DNA of 11,376 nt from 2-02-FULL-44-35 sp964629505 (GCA_964629505.1 CAZVQR010000021.1:1-11376), one strand, 5' to 3'; positions 1 to 6,052 are shown, counted from the stretch's first letter. The notes: generated by a model from the sequence alone, not told the origin. Translations and numbers: made by a program.

Positions 1-347
1 AACCTTCTTTCGCCAATTTTTTGCCTGAACTTAACCACAACGAAATGGCGAGTTTTGCCAACGGCGACCGAATCAGCGATTTTGTTTTTGTGTTTATTAA
101 AGACGAAGACGACCAGCCACGAATAATAAAAAGAATGGTGGCAACCAAGCAAATGCTTACCGAGCTCGGCGGCAATATTTCAGAAATCAATTTAACCGGT
201 GGCAGTCGTTGGGAAAAAATTATTAATTCGGCGATTCTCGCTCATTGGACCGCTTATTATATTGCCCGCACAAAAAACCTAGACCCCTTCGCCACACCAA
301 TGATAGAAAAATTTAAAAAGTTGATGGCTGATAATTCTGACAGTTAA
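1..347 (+). CDS. C-terminal part of bifunctional phosphoglucose/phosphomannose isomerase (SIS family), partial
   Basis: The frame is open from the left edge (first full codon at 3), so only the C-terminal ~114 residues are present; stop TAA at 345-347. Seen: PELNHNEM near the start, a hydrophobic strand (FVFVFIKDED), a segment RIIKRMVATKQML, then HWTAYYIARTKNLDPFATP and a basic C-terminal helix. This order (HNE motif, strand, 'HW..YY.A...G.DP.P' helix, terminal FKK) is what I know of the C-terminal SIS domain of PGI/PMI enzymes, which interconvert glucose-6-P or mannose-6-P with fructose-6-P in the cytoplasm. The His of HNE is the usual catalytic-region residue. A TTG at 21 could be mistaken for a start, but the homologous domain clearly extends upstream. 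No partner gene is visible in the window. The family call is by eye; another SIS-domain sugar isomerase is possible. Confidence 0.72.
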   Translation, partial: PSFANFLPELNHNEMASFANGDRISDFVFVFIKDEDDQPRIIKRMVATKQMLTELGGNISEINLTGGSRWEKIINSAILAHWTAYYIARTKNLDPFATPMIEKFKKLMADNSDS

Positions 348-380
348 CCCTTGCTTTTTTTGACACTTTCTGATAGTGTA

Positions 381-408
381 TAGACACCATCCTGTAAGGT
401 TCTATAAG
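381..408 (+). promoter_or_regulatory. Putative sigma70-type promoter for the tiny ORF
   Basis: TAGACA (381-386), a 16-base spacer and TATAAG (403-408) each match the -35/-10 consensus at five of six positions. Transcription would start near 415 and run through the 20-codon ORF to the terminator at 511-549. A second TTGACA at 360-365 has no -10 at proper distance. A 7-bp imperfect hairpin (387-393 with 407-413) overlaps the spacer and -10. Confidence 0.4.
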
Positions 409-443
409 GGTGGATTGTTGCTATTATTCATAACTTTAAAACA

Positions 444-506
444 ATGGCTGACGAAACAAAACCGGTTCCTCCCACAAAACCAGAAGGTGAAGAGGAAACT
501 AAGTAG
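444..506 (+). CDS. Tiny acidic/proline-rich ORF (20 codons), unknown function
   Basis: ATG 444 to TAG 504-506 encodes MADETKPVPPTKPEGEEETK, a hydrophilic peptide with no hydrophobic segment, so not a membrane peptide. No Shine-Dalgarno sequence precedes it (upstream bases are AT-rich), which is also true of most genes here. It sits between its own candidate promoter (381-408) and a strong intrinsic terminator that begins only four bases after the stop codon, so it would be the only ORF of a ~130-base transcript. Chance ORFs of this length are common, so coding is uncertain; the biased composition (Pro, Glu, Lys, Thr) and the tight fit of promoter, ORF and terminator are the arguments for it. 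Alternatively the transcript is a small RNA and the ORF is incidental. Confidence 0.35.
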   Translation: MADETKPVPPTKPEGEEETK

Positions 507-510
507 TCAC

Positions 511-549
511 AAAACCCCTCCGATGAACATCGGAGGGGTTTTGCTTTTG
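511..549 (+). terminator. Strong intrinsic terminator
   Basis: A 15-base perfect inverted repeat (511-525 with 528-542; core CCCCTCCGATG / CATCGGAGGGG) is followed by GCTTTT. In the folded RNA a few central bases open as the loop. The flanking AAAA and TTTT make it potentially bidirectional. It ends the tiny unit upstream and insulates the tRNA and ribosomal operon. Confidence 0.9.
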
Positions 550-584
550 TAAAATTATCTTGATAAGATGTTTTTGCTAGTAAT

Positions 585-656
585 GCGGCTGTAGCTCAAC
601 GGTAGAGCACTCGCCTGTCACGCGAGAGGTCGTGGGGTCAGCACCCATCAGCCGCG
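585..656 (+). tRNA. tRNA-Asp (anticodon GTC)
   Basis: All arms can be drawn. Acceptor stem 585-591 (GCGGCTG) pairs perfectly with 649-655. D-stem 594-597/605-608 has a short 7-base loop AACGGTA containing GG. Anticodon stem 610-614/622-626 has loop CTGTCAC, anticodon GTC at 617-619. T-stem 632-636/644-648 includes one G-T wobble. G656 is the discriminator base, which is the known identity element for Asp. CCA is not encoded (TCCT follows), so it needs CCA addition. The T-loop reads GTCAGCA instead of the usual TTCRANY: T54 and A58 are both replaced by G. The rpsN promoter starts only a few bases after the gene. Confidence 0.95.
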
Positions 657-659
657 TCC

Positions 660-688
660 TTTACTTTTCCCGGCGCTTTTGCTACTTT
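660..688 (+). promoter_or_regulatory. Promoter of the rpsN (spc-half) ribosomal operon
   Basis: TTTACT (660-665), a 17-base spacer and TACTTT (683-688) with an upstream TG (680-681, TGC immediately before the -10) form an extended -10 promoter. The stretch CTTTTGCTA at 676-684 is identical to the rplC promoter at 9321-9329. Predicted start near 694-696, so the mRNA would begin at the shared leader motif. Confidence 0.6.
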
Positions 689-693
689 AGTGG

Positions 694-721
694 AACGAAT
701 GAGTCCCGACGGACTCGTTTT
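694..721 (+). promoter_or_regulatory. Leader hairpin shared with rplC (copy 1)
   Basis: ACGAATGAGTC at 695-705 is identical to 9341-9351. GAGTCC (701-706) pairs with GGACTC (711-716) around a CGAC loop. AAC (694-696) can pair with GTT (717-719), leaving GAAT (697-700) as a 5'-side bulge. A T-run (718-721) follows. The rpsN ATG comes eight bases later. Candidate cis-regulatory RNA; the second copy precedes rplC. Confidence 0.5.
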
Positions 722-728
722 AATCAAG

Positions 729-914
729 ATGGCGAAAAAATCAGTTATAGCCAGAGCGCTTAAAAAACCAAAATTCAGCAGCCGGATTGTTCGGCGCTGT
801 TTCCGTTGCGGTCGAAAGAATGGCTTTATGAGGGATTTTGGCTTGTGTCGAATTTGTTTCCGCGAATACGCCAACGAAGGTATGATTCCCGGCATCAAAA
901 AATCTTCCTGGTAA
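729..914 (+). CDS. rpsN: 30S ribosomal protein S14 (uS14), zinc-binding type
   Basis: 61 residues, the usual length of the short zinc-type S14. It has the four-cysteine zinc site C24-x2-C27 ... C40-x2-C43 (RCFRCG and GLCRICFRE) and the family C-terminus (IPGIKKSSW). S14 binds the head of the 30S subunit near the 3' major domain of 16S rRNA. The start at ATG 729 (MAKKS) matches the family N-terminus. An in-frame GTG at 690 and ATG at 699 would add residues encoded by the promoter-proximal leader hairpin; I reject the GTG but note the ATG. It is the first gene of the operon, four bases before rpsH. No Shine-Dalgarno sequence is seen. In classical order rplE would precede it; here a tRNA and promoter do. 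Confidence 0.96.
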   Translation: MAKKSVIARALKKPKFSSRIVRRCFRCGRKNGFMRDFGLCRICFREYANEGMIPGIKKSSW

Positions 915-918
915 AATC

Positions 919-1311
919 ATGGTAAAAGATAATTTATCCAATTTCATAGTCGCTTTGAAAAACGCTGACCGCGCTGACAAATCGTCGGTGTTGTTTCCGC
1001 AATCAAAATTAATCCTGGCCGTCGCTGAAGTGTTGCAGCGGGCCGGTTTTGTAAAATCCTTCGCCAAGAAAAGCAAGAAGCGCGGCAAATTCGTGGAAGT
1101 GGAACTGTTAAAAAAAGCCAGTGGGTCGACCATCAAAGGCATCAAGCGAATTTCCACCAGAGCTAAAAGAATTTATCGTCGAACAACGGAATTGTGGCCG
1201 GTTAGGAGCGGTTTCGGAGCAACCGTTATTTCCACCAATCAAGGTCTTTTAACGGACAAGGAAGCGCGCAGACAAAAACTCGGCGGCGAGGTGCTGTTTG
1301 AAGTGTGGTAA
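919..1311 (+). CDS. rpsH: 30S ribosomal protein S8 (uS8)
   Basis: 130 residues, normal for S8. The N-terminal domain (DNLSNFIVALKNADRA...) and C-terminal domain end in the conserved STNQGLLTDKEARRQKLGG and EVLFEVW, matching the family's 'S.....G..tdkeAr....GGEvl..vW' signature. S8 binds the central domain of 16S rRNA (helix 21) early in 30S assembly; in E. coli it is also the translational repressor of the spc operon. ATG 919 lies four bases after the rpsN stop, and the next start codon is six bases after its TAA, so it is co-transcribed. No S8-site-like structure was recognised by eye in the leader. Confidence 0.97.
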   Translation: MVKDNLSNFIVALKNADRADKSSVLFPQSKLILAVAEVLQRAGFVKSFAKKSKKRGKFVEVELLKKASGSTIKGIKRISTRAKRIYRRTTELWPVRSGFGATVISTNQGLLTDKEARRQKLGGEVLFEVW

Positions 1312-1316
1312 TTTTT

Positions 1317-1850
1317 ATGTCTAGACTAGCAAAAAAACCAATTCCCGTTCCGGATAAAGTGTCCGTCAAGATTAACGGCATTGAAATAACGGTCAAGGGC
1401 CCGGCCGGCGAAGTCCGCCGACAGTTTTACTCCGACATTATCATTGTCGAAAAAGACAAGGCTATTGCGCTAACGCCTAGAACCGAGACAAAAAATACAA
1501 TGGCACTTTGGGGCACTTACGCCTCTGAAATAAAAAGCATGCTCAAGGGCGTAGTTACGCCATTCACAAAAAAATTGATAGTGGAGGGCATTGGTTTTAA
1601 ATCGGAAGTCAAAGGCAGTGAATTAGTTTTTTCTCTCGGTTTCACTCATCAAGTAAAAATACCGATTCCCAAAAATATCAGCGCCACGGCGGTAAAAAAC
1701 ATTATAACAATTACTGGTGTGGACAAAGAATTGGTTGGTCGTTTCGCGGCTGAAATCAGAGACCTCAAAAAACCGGAACCCTACAAAGGCAAGGGCATTC
1801 ATTATGAAGGCGAGATAATTAGGAGAAAAGAAGGAAAGAAGACGGTTTAA
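1317..1850 (+). CDS. rplF: 50S ribosomal protein L6 (uL6)
   Basis: 177 residues, family length. The start at ATG 1317 gives MSRLAKKPIPVPDKV, matching the L6 N-terminus; an in-frame GTG at 1305 lies inside rpsH and is rejected. Two L6 repeats are recognisable: 'VKINGIEITVKGPAGEVRR' early, and the second domain ending with PEPYKGKGIHYEGEIIRRKEG, the signature C-terminus. L6 binds 23S rRNA near the sarcin-ricin loop/GTPase centre. It follows rpsH by five bases and precedes rplR by 18. Confidence 0.97.
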   Translation: MSRLAKKPIPVPDKVSVKINGIEITVKGPAGEVRRQFYSDIIIVEKDKAIALTPRTETKNTMALWGTYASEIKSMLKGVVTPFTKKLIVEGIGFKSEVKGSELVFSLGFTHQVKIPIPKNISATAVKNIITITGVDKELVGRFAAEIRDLKKPEPYKGKGIHYEGEIIRRKEGKKTV

Positions 1851-1868
1851 AGAAATCACTAATTTCTA

Positions 1869-2210
1869 ATGTCTAAATTACAAACAGAAAAAAGAATAAG
1901 AAGGCATAAGCGAATTCGGGCAAAAATCACCGGCACCGCCGAACGGCCGCGCTTGTCAGTTTTCAAGTCCAATAAATATCTTTACGCTGAAATTATTGAC
2001 GATGTCGCTGGTCGAACTTTAGCGACGGCTTCATCTTTGGAATTTAATAAAAAAATGAAAGAGGAGGCGCGAGAAGTCGGCAAAACCATCGCCCAACGAG
2101 CCGGCGAGAAAAAAATTAAAAACATTGTTTTTGACCGCGGCGGTTATGTTTACACCGGCAAAGTCAAAGCTTTGGCCGACGCCGCCCGCGAAGGCGGTTT
2201 GGTTTTTTAG
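1869..2210 (+). CDS. rplR: 50S ribosomal protein L18 (uL18)
   Basis: 113 residues. The basic N-terminal tail (KRIRRHKRIRAKITGTAERP), the RLSVFKSNKYLYAEIIDD strand pair and the C-terminal signature FDRGGYVYTGKVKALADAAR followed by EGGLVF are all typical. L18 binds 5S rRNA and places it in the central protuberance of the 50S subunit. The 18-base gap before it contains a 6-bp AT-rich hairpin (1851-1856/1862-1867), probably incidental. Stop is TAG. No Shine-Dalgarno site. Confidence 0.97.
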   Translation: MSKLQTEKRIRRHKRIRAKITGTAERPRLSVFKSNKYLYAEIIDDVAGRTLATASSLEFNKKMKEEAREVGKTIAQRAGEKKIKNIVFDRGGYVYTGKVKALADAAREGGLVF

Positions 2211-2233
2211 AAAAATTTTGATAAGTTTAAATC

Positions 2234-2797
2234 ATGACTGAACAACCAGCAATAAAAAAAGAAGGGGTAACGGCCAGACCACCCAAAAATGTTTTTCGCC
2301 GCCATGGTCGCGGTCAAACGCGTGATGGCCGCGTTAAATCGGAATTCGACCAAAAAACCCTTGAGGTCCGAAGAGTGACGCGCGTCGTTGCCGGCGGTAA
2401 ACGCTTTAACTTCAGTGCCGCTTTAGTGCTCGGTAATCGCAAGGGCTCGGTCGGTATTGGCCTTGGCAAAGGCGCCGATACCGCCTTGGCTATTGACAAA
2501 GCGACTAGGGATGCCAAGAAAAATTTGGTCAAAATCAACTTGACGAAAACCGGCTCCATTGCCCATCGAGTAGAAGCGAAATATTCCAGCGCCATCGTTA
2601 TGCTGCAACCTTCACCCGGTCGCGGTCTTATCGCTGGCAGCGCCGTGAGAATCGTTGTTGAATTAGTCGGCATCAAGAGTATCGTCGGTAAAATTTTTTC
2701 CGGCAGTAAAAATAAATTAAATATCGCCCGTGCCACTATTAAAGCGCTCTCGGAATTACCAGACCCTAACCAAAACCATGCAATTTCACAATCTTAA
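2234..2797 (+). CDS. rpsE: 30S ribosomal protein S5 (uS5)
   Basis: 187 residues with a hydrophilic N-terminal extension, then the S5 double-stranded RNA-binding fold: RRVTRVVAGGKRFNFSALVV-like strand, GNRKGSVGIGLGKGAD, and the C-terminal GRGLIAGSAVRIVVELVGIK region with IARATIKAL. S5 lies at the mRNA entry side of the 30S subunit and influences accuracy. Its last 20 bases overlap the start of rplO (ATG 2778 lies inside it), so rpmD (L30), which normally separates rpsE and rplO, is absent. Absence of L30 is a known CPR trait. The overlap implies translational coupling. Confidence 0.97.
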   Translation: MTEQPAIKKEGVTARPPKNVFRRHGRGQTRDGRVKSEFDQKTLEVRRVTRVVAGGKRFNFSAALVLGNRKGSVGIGLGKGADTALAIDKATRDAKKNLVKINLTKTGSIAHRVEAKYSSAIVMLQPSPGRGLIAGSAVRIVVELVGIKSIVGKIFSGSKNKLNIARATIKALSELPDPNQNHAISQS

Positions 2798-3221
2798 AAG
2801 AATCCATCCCAATAAACGTTCCGTGGCTATCGGCCGCGGCGGCCGACGCGGCAAGACCTCGGGCCGCGGCGGTAAAGGTCAAACCGCCCGCGCTGGCCAC
2901 AAAGTTAGGCCGGAAATTCGCGACTTGATTAAAAAATTACCAAAACTGCGCGGACGCGGAAAAAATATCAACCGGAGTTTTGAAAAAAGACCGGTGGTTT
3001 TAAATATTGATGTTTTGGAAAAAAAATTCGCCGAAGGCGAGACAGTCAATCCGGCCAGCCTGATTGCTAAAAACTTGCTGCAAGCGGTAAGCGGGCGGGT
3101 ACCTAAGGTCAAAATTCTTGGTAACGGCCAACTCTCCAAAAAGTTAATTATCGAGAATTGTTTACTTTCCCAGAGCGCCAAAACGGCTATTGAAAAAGCT
3201 GGTGGTTCAATCAAGATTTAA
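2778..3221 (+). CDS. rplO: 50S ribosomal protein L15 (uL15)
   Basis: 147 residues from ATG 2778. An in-frame GTG-type start further upstream (about 2730) lies within rpsE and gives a non-L15 N-terminus, so I chose 2778 (MQFHNLKRIHPNKRS). The glycine/arginine-rich N-terminal extension IGRGGRRGKTSGRGGKGQTA and RAGHK is the L15 signature; the C-terminal globular domain (VLNIDVLEKKFAEGETVNPASL ... KILGNGQLSKKL ... AIEKAGGSI) fits. L15 is a late-assembly 50S protein. Five bases separate it from secY. Confidence 0.97.
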   Translation: MQFHNLKRIHPNKRSVAIGRGGRRGKTSGRGGKGQTARAGHKVRPEIRDLIKKLPKLRGRGKNINRSFEKRPVVLNIDVLEKKFAEGETVNPASLIAKNLLQAVSGRVPKVKILGNGQLSKKLIIENCLLSQSAKTAIEKAGGSIKI

Positions 3222-3226
3222 TTATT

Positions 3227-4493
3227 ATGCTCGAAAAATTTTTTGAAAAATTAAAGTTGATGCTTCAGGATAAAGTGCTCCGCCAGCGAGCGCTGTTCAC
3301 TTTAGCAATTCTAGTGATTTTCCGAATGTTAGCTGCTATTCCCATTCCAAGCATTGACCACGAAAAACTGGCGGCCTTTTTTTCCAATAACCAATTCTTG
3401 GGACTTTTGGATATTTTTTCCGGCGGCGGTCTTTCCAATCTTTCTATCGTGATGCTCGGCGTCGGACCTTACATCACCGCTTCTATCATTATGCAGCTTT
3501 TGACTATGATGTCGCCGAAATTGAAAGCGCTTTATCACGAAGAAGGCGAGGCTGGCCGAAAAAAATTCAGCCAATGGTCGCGTTTATTGTCTGTTCCTTT
3601 ATGTATAGCCAATGGCCTTGGATTTTTACTGCTTCTTCAAAAACAAGGGGCGATTCCGGATGTCGGCACTTTTGGTTTTATCGTTAATGTCTTGACTGTT
3701 TCCGCCGGTTCCATGCTTTTGATGTGGCTGGGTGAATTGGTAACGGAGTTCGGCATCGGCAACGGCGTTNNNNNNNNNNGGCATCGTTGCTCAAATTCCT
3801 TCCACTGTCAGCCAATTGGCTTTTACTTTTGACCCGGGACAAATTCCGACTTATCTCGCTTTTCTAGCGGCAGCCTTGCTCATAGTTTTTGCCGTAGTCT
3901 TTATCACCGAAGCCGAGCGGCCGATACCGATTACTTACGCTAAGCGAGTGAGGGGCATGAAAGTTTATGGTGGCATTTCCACTTATTTGCCGTTGCGTGT
4001 CAATCAAGCCGGCGTCATTCCGATTATTTTCGCCCTTTCTATTTTACTCTTGCCGCAAATGGCTTTAAATTTTCTAGCGACCATCAACAACGCAATCATC
4101 AAAACAATCAGTGATTTTATTTTAAACATTTTAAGCAATCAGTGGTTTTACGCCGCCGCTTATTTCATTTTAGTTTTCCTGTTCACTTACTTTTACACAG
4201 CGGTAACTTTTGACCCTGATTCCATTTCCACCAATTTGCAAAAATCCGGCGCTTTCATTCCCGGCGTTCGGCCGGGCAAGCCGACTTCCGAACATATCGC
4301 CAGCGTCTTAACCCGCATCACTTTGGTAGGTGCGCTGTTTCTCGGCGTTATCGCCGTTTTGCCGTTGGTGATGCAATCTATTACGGGAATGACTTCTCTC
4401 GCCATCGGCGGCACCGCTCTGCTCATCGTCGTTTCCGTGGTCATTGACCTAGTCAAAAAAATCGAAGCTCAGGTTTCTATGAGGGAATATTAA
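3227..4493 (+). CDS. secY: Protein translocase subunit SecY (contains a 10-N assembly gap)
   Basis: SecY forms the membrane channel of the Sec pathway with SecE and SecG. Before the gap there are 181 codons: cytoplasmic N-terminus, first membrane helix (LFTLAILVIFRMLAAIPIP), the GGGLSNLSIVMLGVGPYITAS segment and helices up to EFGIGNGV. After the gap 237 codons: GIVAQIPS, a helix, the EAERPIPITYAKR loop, and helices to the C-terminal KKIEAQVSMREY. The total is near 424 residues with the missing part, normal for SecY. In the family, GNG.S(L/I)IIFAGI is continuous, so about six residues (~18 bases) are missing. The frames on the two sides differ by one only because 10 N is a placeholder; I see no true frameshift. 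Typical spc-operon position. Confidence 0.96.
3770..3779. other. Assembly gap (10 N) inside secY
   Basis: Ten Ns. Codons end at 3769 and resume at 3780, so the true missing length must be a multiple of three. Comparison with the SecY motif suggests about 18 bases. Confidence 0.95.
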
Positions 4494-4523
4494 AATTTAC
4501 CAATCGGTGTTATTATTATTTTG

Positions 4524-5117
4524 ATGTTTCCCCAGACTTTTATTTTCTACGGGCGGTCGGGTTGCGGCAAAGGCACGCAGGCTGATTTGCTGATTAAATA
4601 TTTAGCGGAAAAAGAACCAAATCGCCGAACTCTTTATCTTGAAACGGGAAAATTGCTCCGTGAGTTCGCGCTTGAATCCGGCTTTACGAACGGGTTAGTT
4701 AAAAAAGTTTTGGACCAAGGCGGACTGTTGCCCGAATTTATGCCGATTTTCGTCTGGAGTAAATTTCTGGCAGATAAAGTTCACGGCGATGAACACTTGG
4801 TTTTTGACGGCGTTTGCCGTCGCACTCACGAAGCACCGATTTTGGATTCGGCTTTGAAATTTTATAAACGCGACAAACCTATTGTAATTTTGATTGAGGT
4901 GTCTAAAGAGTGGGCGAAAGAGCGACTCTTGGAACGCCATCGGAGCGATGATGACTCTACGGAGATTAAAAGGCGACTGGCTTGGTATGAAAAAGATGTC
5001 GTGCCAACTTTGAAATTTTTTGAAAACAATCCCGACTACCGCTTCGTGCGCATCAACGGCGAGCAAGCAATAGAAAAAGTTCATCAAGATATTATCAAAG
5101 AAATTACTAATGTTTAA
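4524..5117 (+). CDS. adk: Adenylate kinase-like nucleoside monophosphate kinase
   Basis: 197 residues from ATG 4524 (a TTG at 4521 is the alternative). The P-loop G10-RSGCGKGTQ lies at the N-terminus as in Adk; TGKLLREF resembles the AMP-binding TGDMLR; LVFDGVCRRTHEAPILD resembles the 'DGFPRT..QA' segment. The LID region is very short (LLERHRSDDDSTEIKRRLAWY) with R.DD....I..RL..Y, and no zinc-cysteine LID. The enzyme would make 2 ADP from ATP and AMP in the cytoplasm. Its place after secY and before map is the classical position of adk, supporting the name, but the divergent P-loop and NMP motifs leave another NMP kinase possible. The gap to map is unusually long and filled by a palindrome. 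Confidence 0.85.
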   Translation: MFPQTFIFYGRSGCGKGTQADLLIKYLAEKEPNRRTLYLETGKLLREFALESGFTNGLVKKVLDQGGLLPEFMPIFVWSKFLADKVHGDEHLVFDGVCRRTHEAPILDSALKFYKRDKPIVILIEVSKEWAKERLLERHRSDDDSTEIKRRLAWYEKDVVPTLKFFENNPDYRFVRINGEQAIEKVHQDIIKEITNV

Positions 5118-5120
5118 CGA

Positions 5121-5243
5121 ACCAAATTCTTTCTCGGGTATTCCTTTGTCGAGACACGCATATTTGCCTGCTGGCAAATTGCTCTGCTCGCCCCGTCGGG
5201 CTGCGCAAGCTCTCTCCAAAGGAACACCCTCAACAAATTTGGT
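5121..5243. repeat. 123-bp imperfect palindromic element between adk and map
   Basis: It fills nearly the whole intergenic gap. Nested complementary segments: ACCAAATT (5121-5128) with AATTTGGT (5236-5243); GGGT (5136-5139) with ACCC (5226-5229); TTCCTTTG (5141-5148) with CAAAGGAA (5217-5224); GAGA (5151-5154) with TCTC (5211-5214). Inside are two hairpins: ATTTGCC-TGCT-GGCAAAT (5162-5179) and GCCC-CGTC-GGGC (5190-5201, extended by GC/GC). The result is a long stem ending in a three-way junction. It could be a REP/MITE-like repeat or a structured mRNA leader of map. No ORF or T-run terminator is present. Copy number cannot be judged from this window. Confidence 0.7.
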
Positions 5244-5245
5244 GA
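5241..5245 (+). promoter_or_regulatory. Shine-Dalgarno-like site of map
   Basis: GGTGA four bases before ATG 5250 matches the 3' part of the AGGAGGTGA consensus. It is the clearest SD-like site in the window. Its GGT lies in the outer helix strand of the palindrome, so folding of that element would mask it. Confidence 0.5.
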
Positions 5246-5249
5246 AAAA

Positions 5250-6036
5250 ATGATAACGATTAAAAAACCCGAGGAGATTGCGATTTTGCGCGAGGGCGGC
5301 AAATGTCACGCGGATATTTTGCGACAGGTGGCGGCGGCAGTCGCACCGGGAATTTCCGCCAAGGAACTGAATACCTTGGCGGAAAAGTTAATTAAGGAAA
5401 ACGGCGATGAGGCGGCTTTTTCGGGCTATACGCCTAAAGGCGCCAAGCGGCCTTATCCGGCATCGCTTTGTGTTTCAATCAATGACGAAGTAGTGCACGG
5501 TATTCCCAATGAACAAGAAAAAATTTTAAAAGAGGGTGATATTGTTAGCTTGGATTTGGGTTTGCGGCATAACGGTTTATTCACCGATTCGGCTGTTACC
5601 GTGCCAGTTGGCGAAGTTGATGAAACGGCAAAAAAACTGATTGAAATAACTAAAAAAGCCTTAGCTATCGGCATCGCCGCAGCGCAGGCTGGAGGTTATA
5701 TTGGCGACATCGGCACGGCGATTGAAAAATTTGTCAAATCCGCCGCGACGAACTATGGCATTGTCCGAGATTTGGCGGGCCACGGCGTTGGTTACGCAAT
5801 TCACGAATTGCCATTCGTGCCTAATTTCGGCAAAAAAGGCAAAGGCGAAAAACTTTTACCCGGCCTGGTTTTGGCCATTGAACCGATGTTGAATGAAGGC
5901 ACGGAAAAAGTCGACCGTCTGAACCAGGTAGCCGGAGCGCGGCGGNNNNNNNNNNACCGCCGACGGCAAACGCAGCGCCCATTTTGAGCACACCATTGTC
6001 ATCACCGAAAATGGCGCCGAGGTGCTGACCCAATAG
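5250..6036 (+). CDS. map: Methionine aminopeptidase type I (contains a 10-N assembly gap)
   Basis: Removes the initiator Met from nascent proteins. Before the gap there are 232 codons, after it 26, about 258 plus the gap, normal for MetAP-I. Metal and active-site residues by motif: H83 (VVHGIP), D102 and D113 (SLDLGLRHNGLFTDSA), H178 (GHGVGYAIHE), E211 (AIEPM), and the last Glu after the gap in SAHFEHT. It lacks an N-terminal zinc extension. The 11 residues just before the gap (DRLNQVAGARR) do not show the expected 'DGW/DGY' motif, although their count already fills the expected spacing; the contig end may be unreliable and the true gap near zero. Start ATG 5250 is supported by GGTGA four bases upstream. 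Last gene of this operon block. Confidence 0.95.
5946..5955. other. Assembly gap (10 N) inside map
   Basis: Ten Ns. Codons end at 5945 and resume in the correct MetAP frame at 5956 (TADGKRSAHFEHT), so the true length must be a multiple of three, possibly zero, if the flanks are correct. Confidence 0.95.
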
Positions 6037-6052
6037 CTTGCGGAAAAAATTC

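Noticed and set aside
360..384. TTGACA at 360-365 as -35 of a promoter with TATAGA 379-384
   Set aside because: The spacer would be only 13 bases; TAGACA/TATAAG with 16 bases is better.
547..584. Separate promoter for the tRNA
   Set aside because: TATCTT at 556-561 has no -35 or TG extension, and TGCTAGTAA at 575-583 is too close to the tRNA 5' end; I cannot support a call.
697..721. Similarity of ATGAGTCC...GGAC to a hammerhead ribozyme core
   Set aside because: CTGATGA and the GAAA-C cleavage-side elements with three stems are not present; only a short GAGTC/GACTC hairpin is shared.
690..728. Longer S14 starting at GTG 690
   Set aside because: The start would lie at or before the predicted transcription start and adds residues not seen in zinc-type S14; ATG 729 gives the exact 61-residue family protein.
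741..1157. Long minus-strand ORFs opposite rpsN, rpsH, rpsE, rplO, adk and rplB
   Set aside because: They are shadows of strongly conserved genes on + and have no recognisable family features or promoters.
1851..1867. AGAAAT/ATTTCT hairpin before rplR
   Set aside because: Six AT-rich pairs are easily formed by chance and would be weak; no T-run or second copy.
3770..3779. Frameshift in secY
   Set aside because: The frame difference comes only from the 10-N placeholder; a missing length divisible by three restores a normal SecY.
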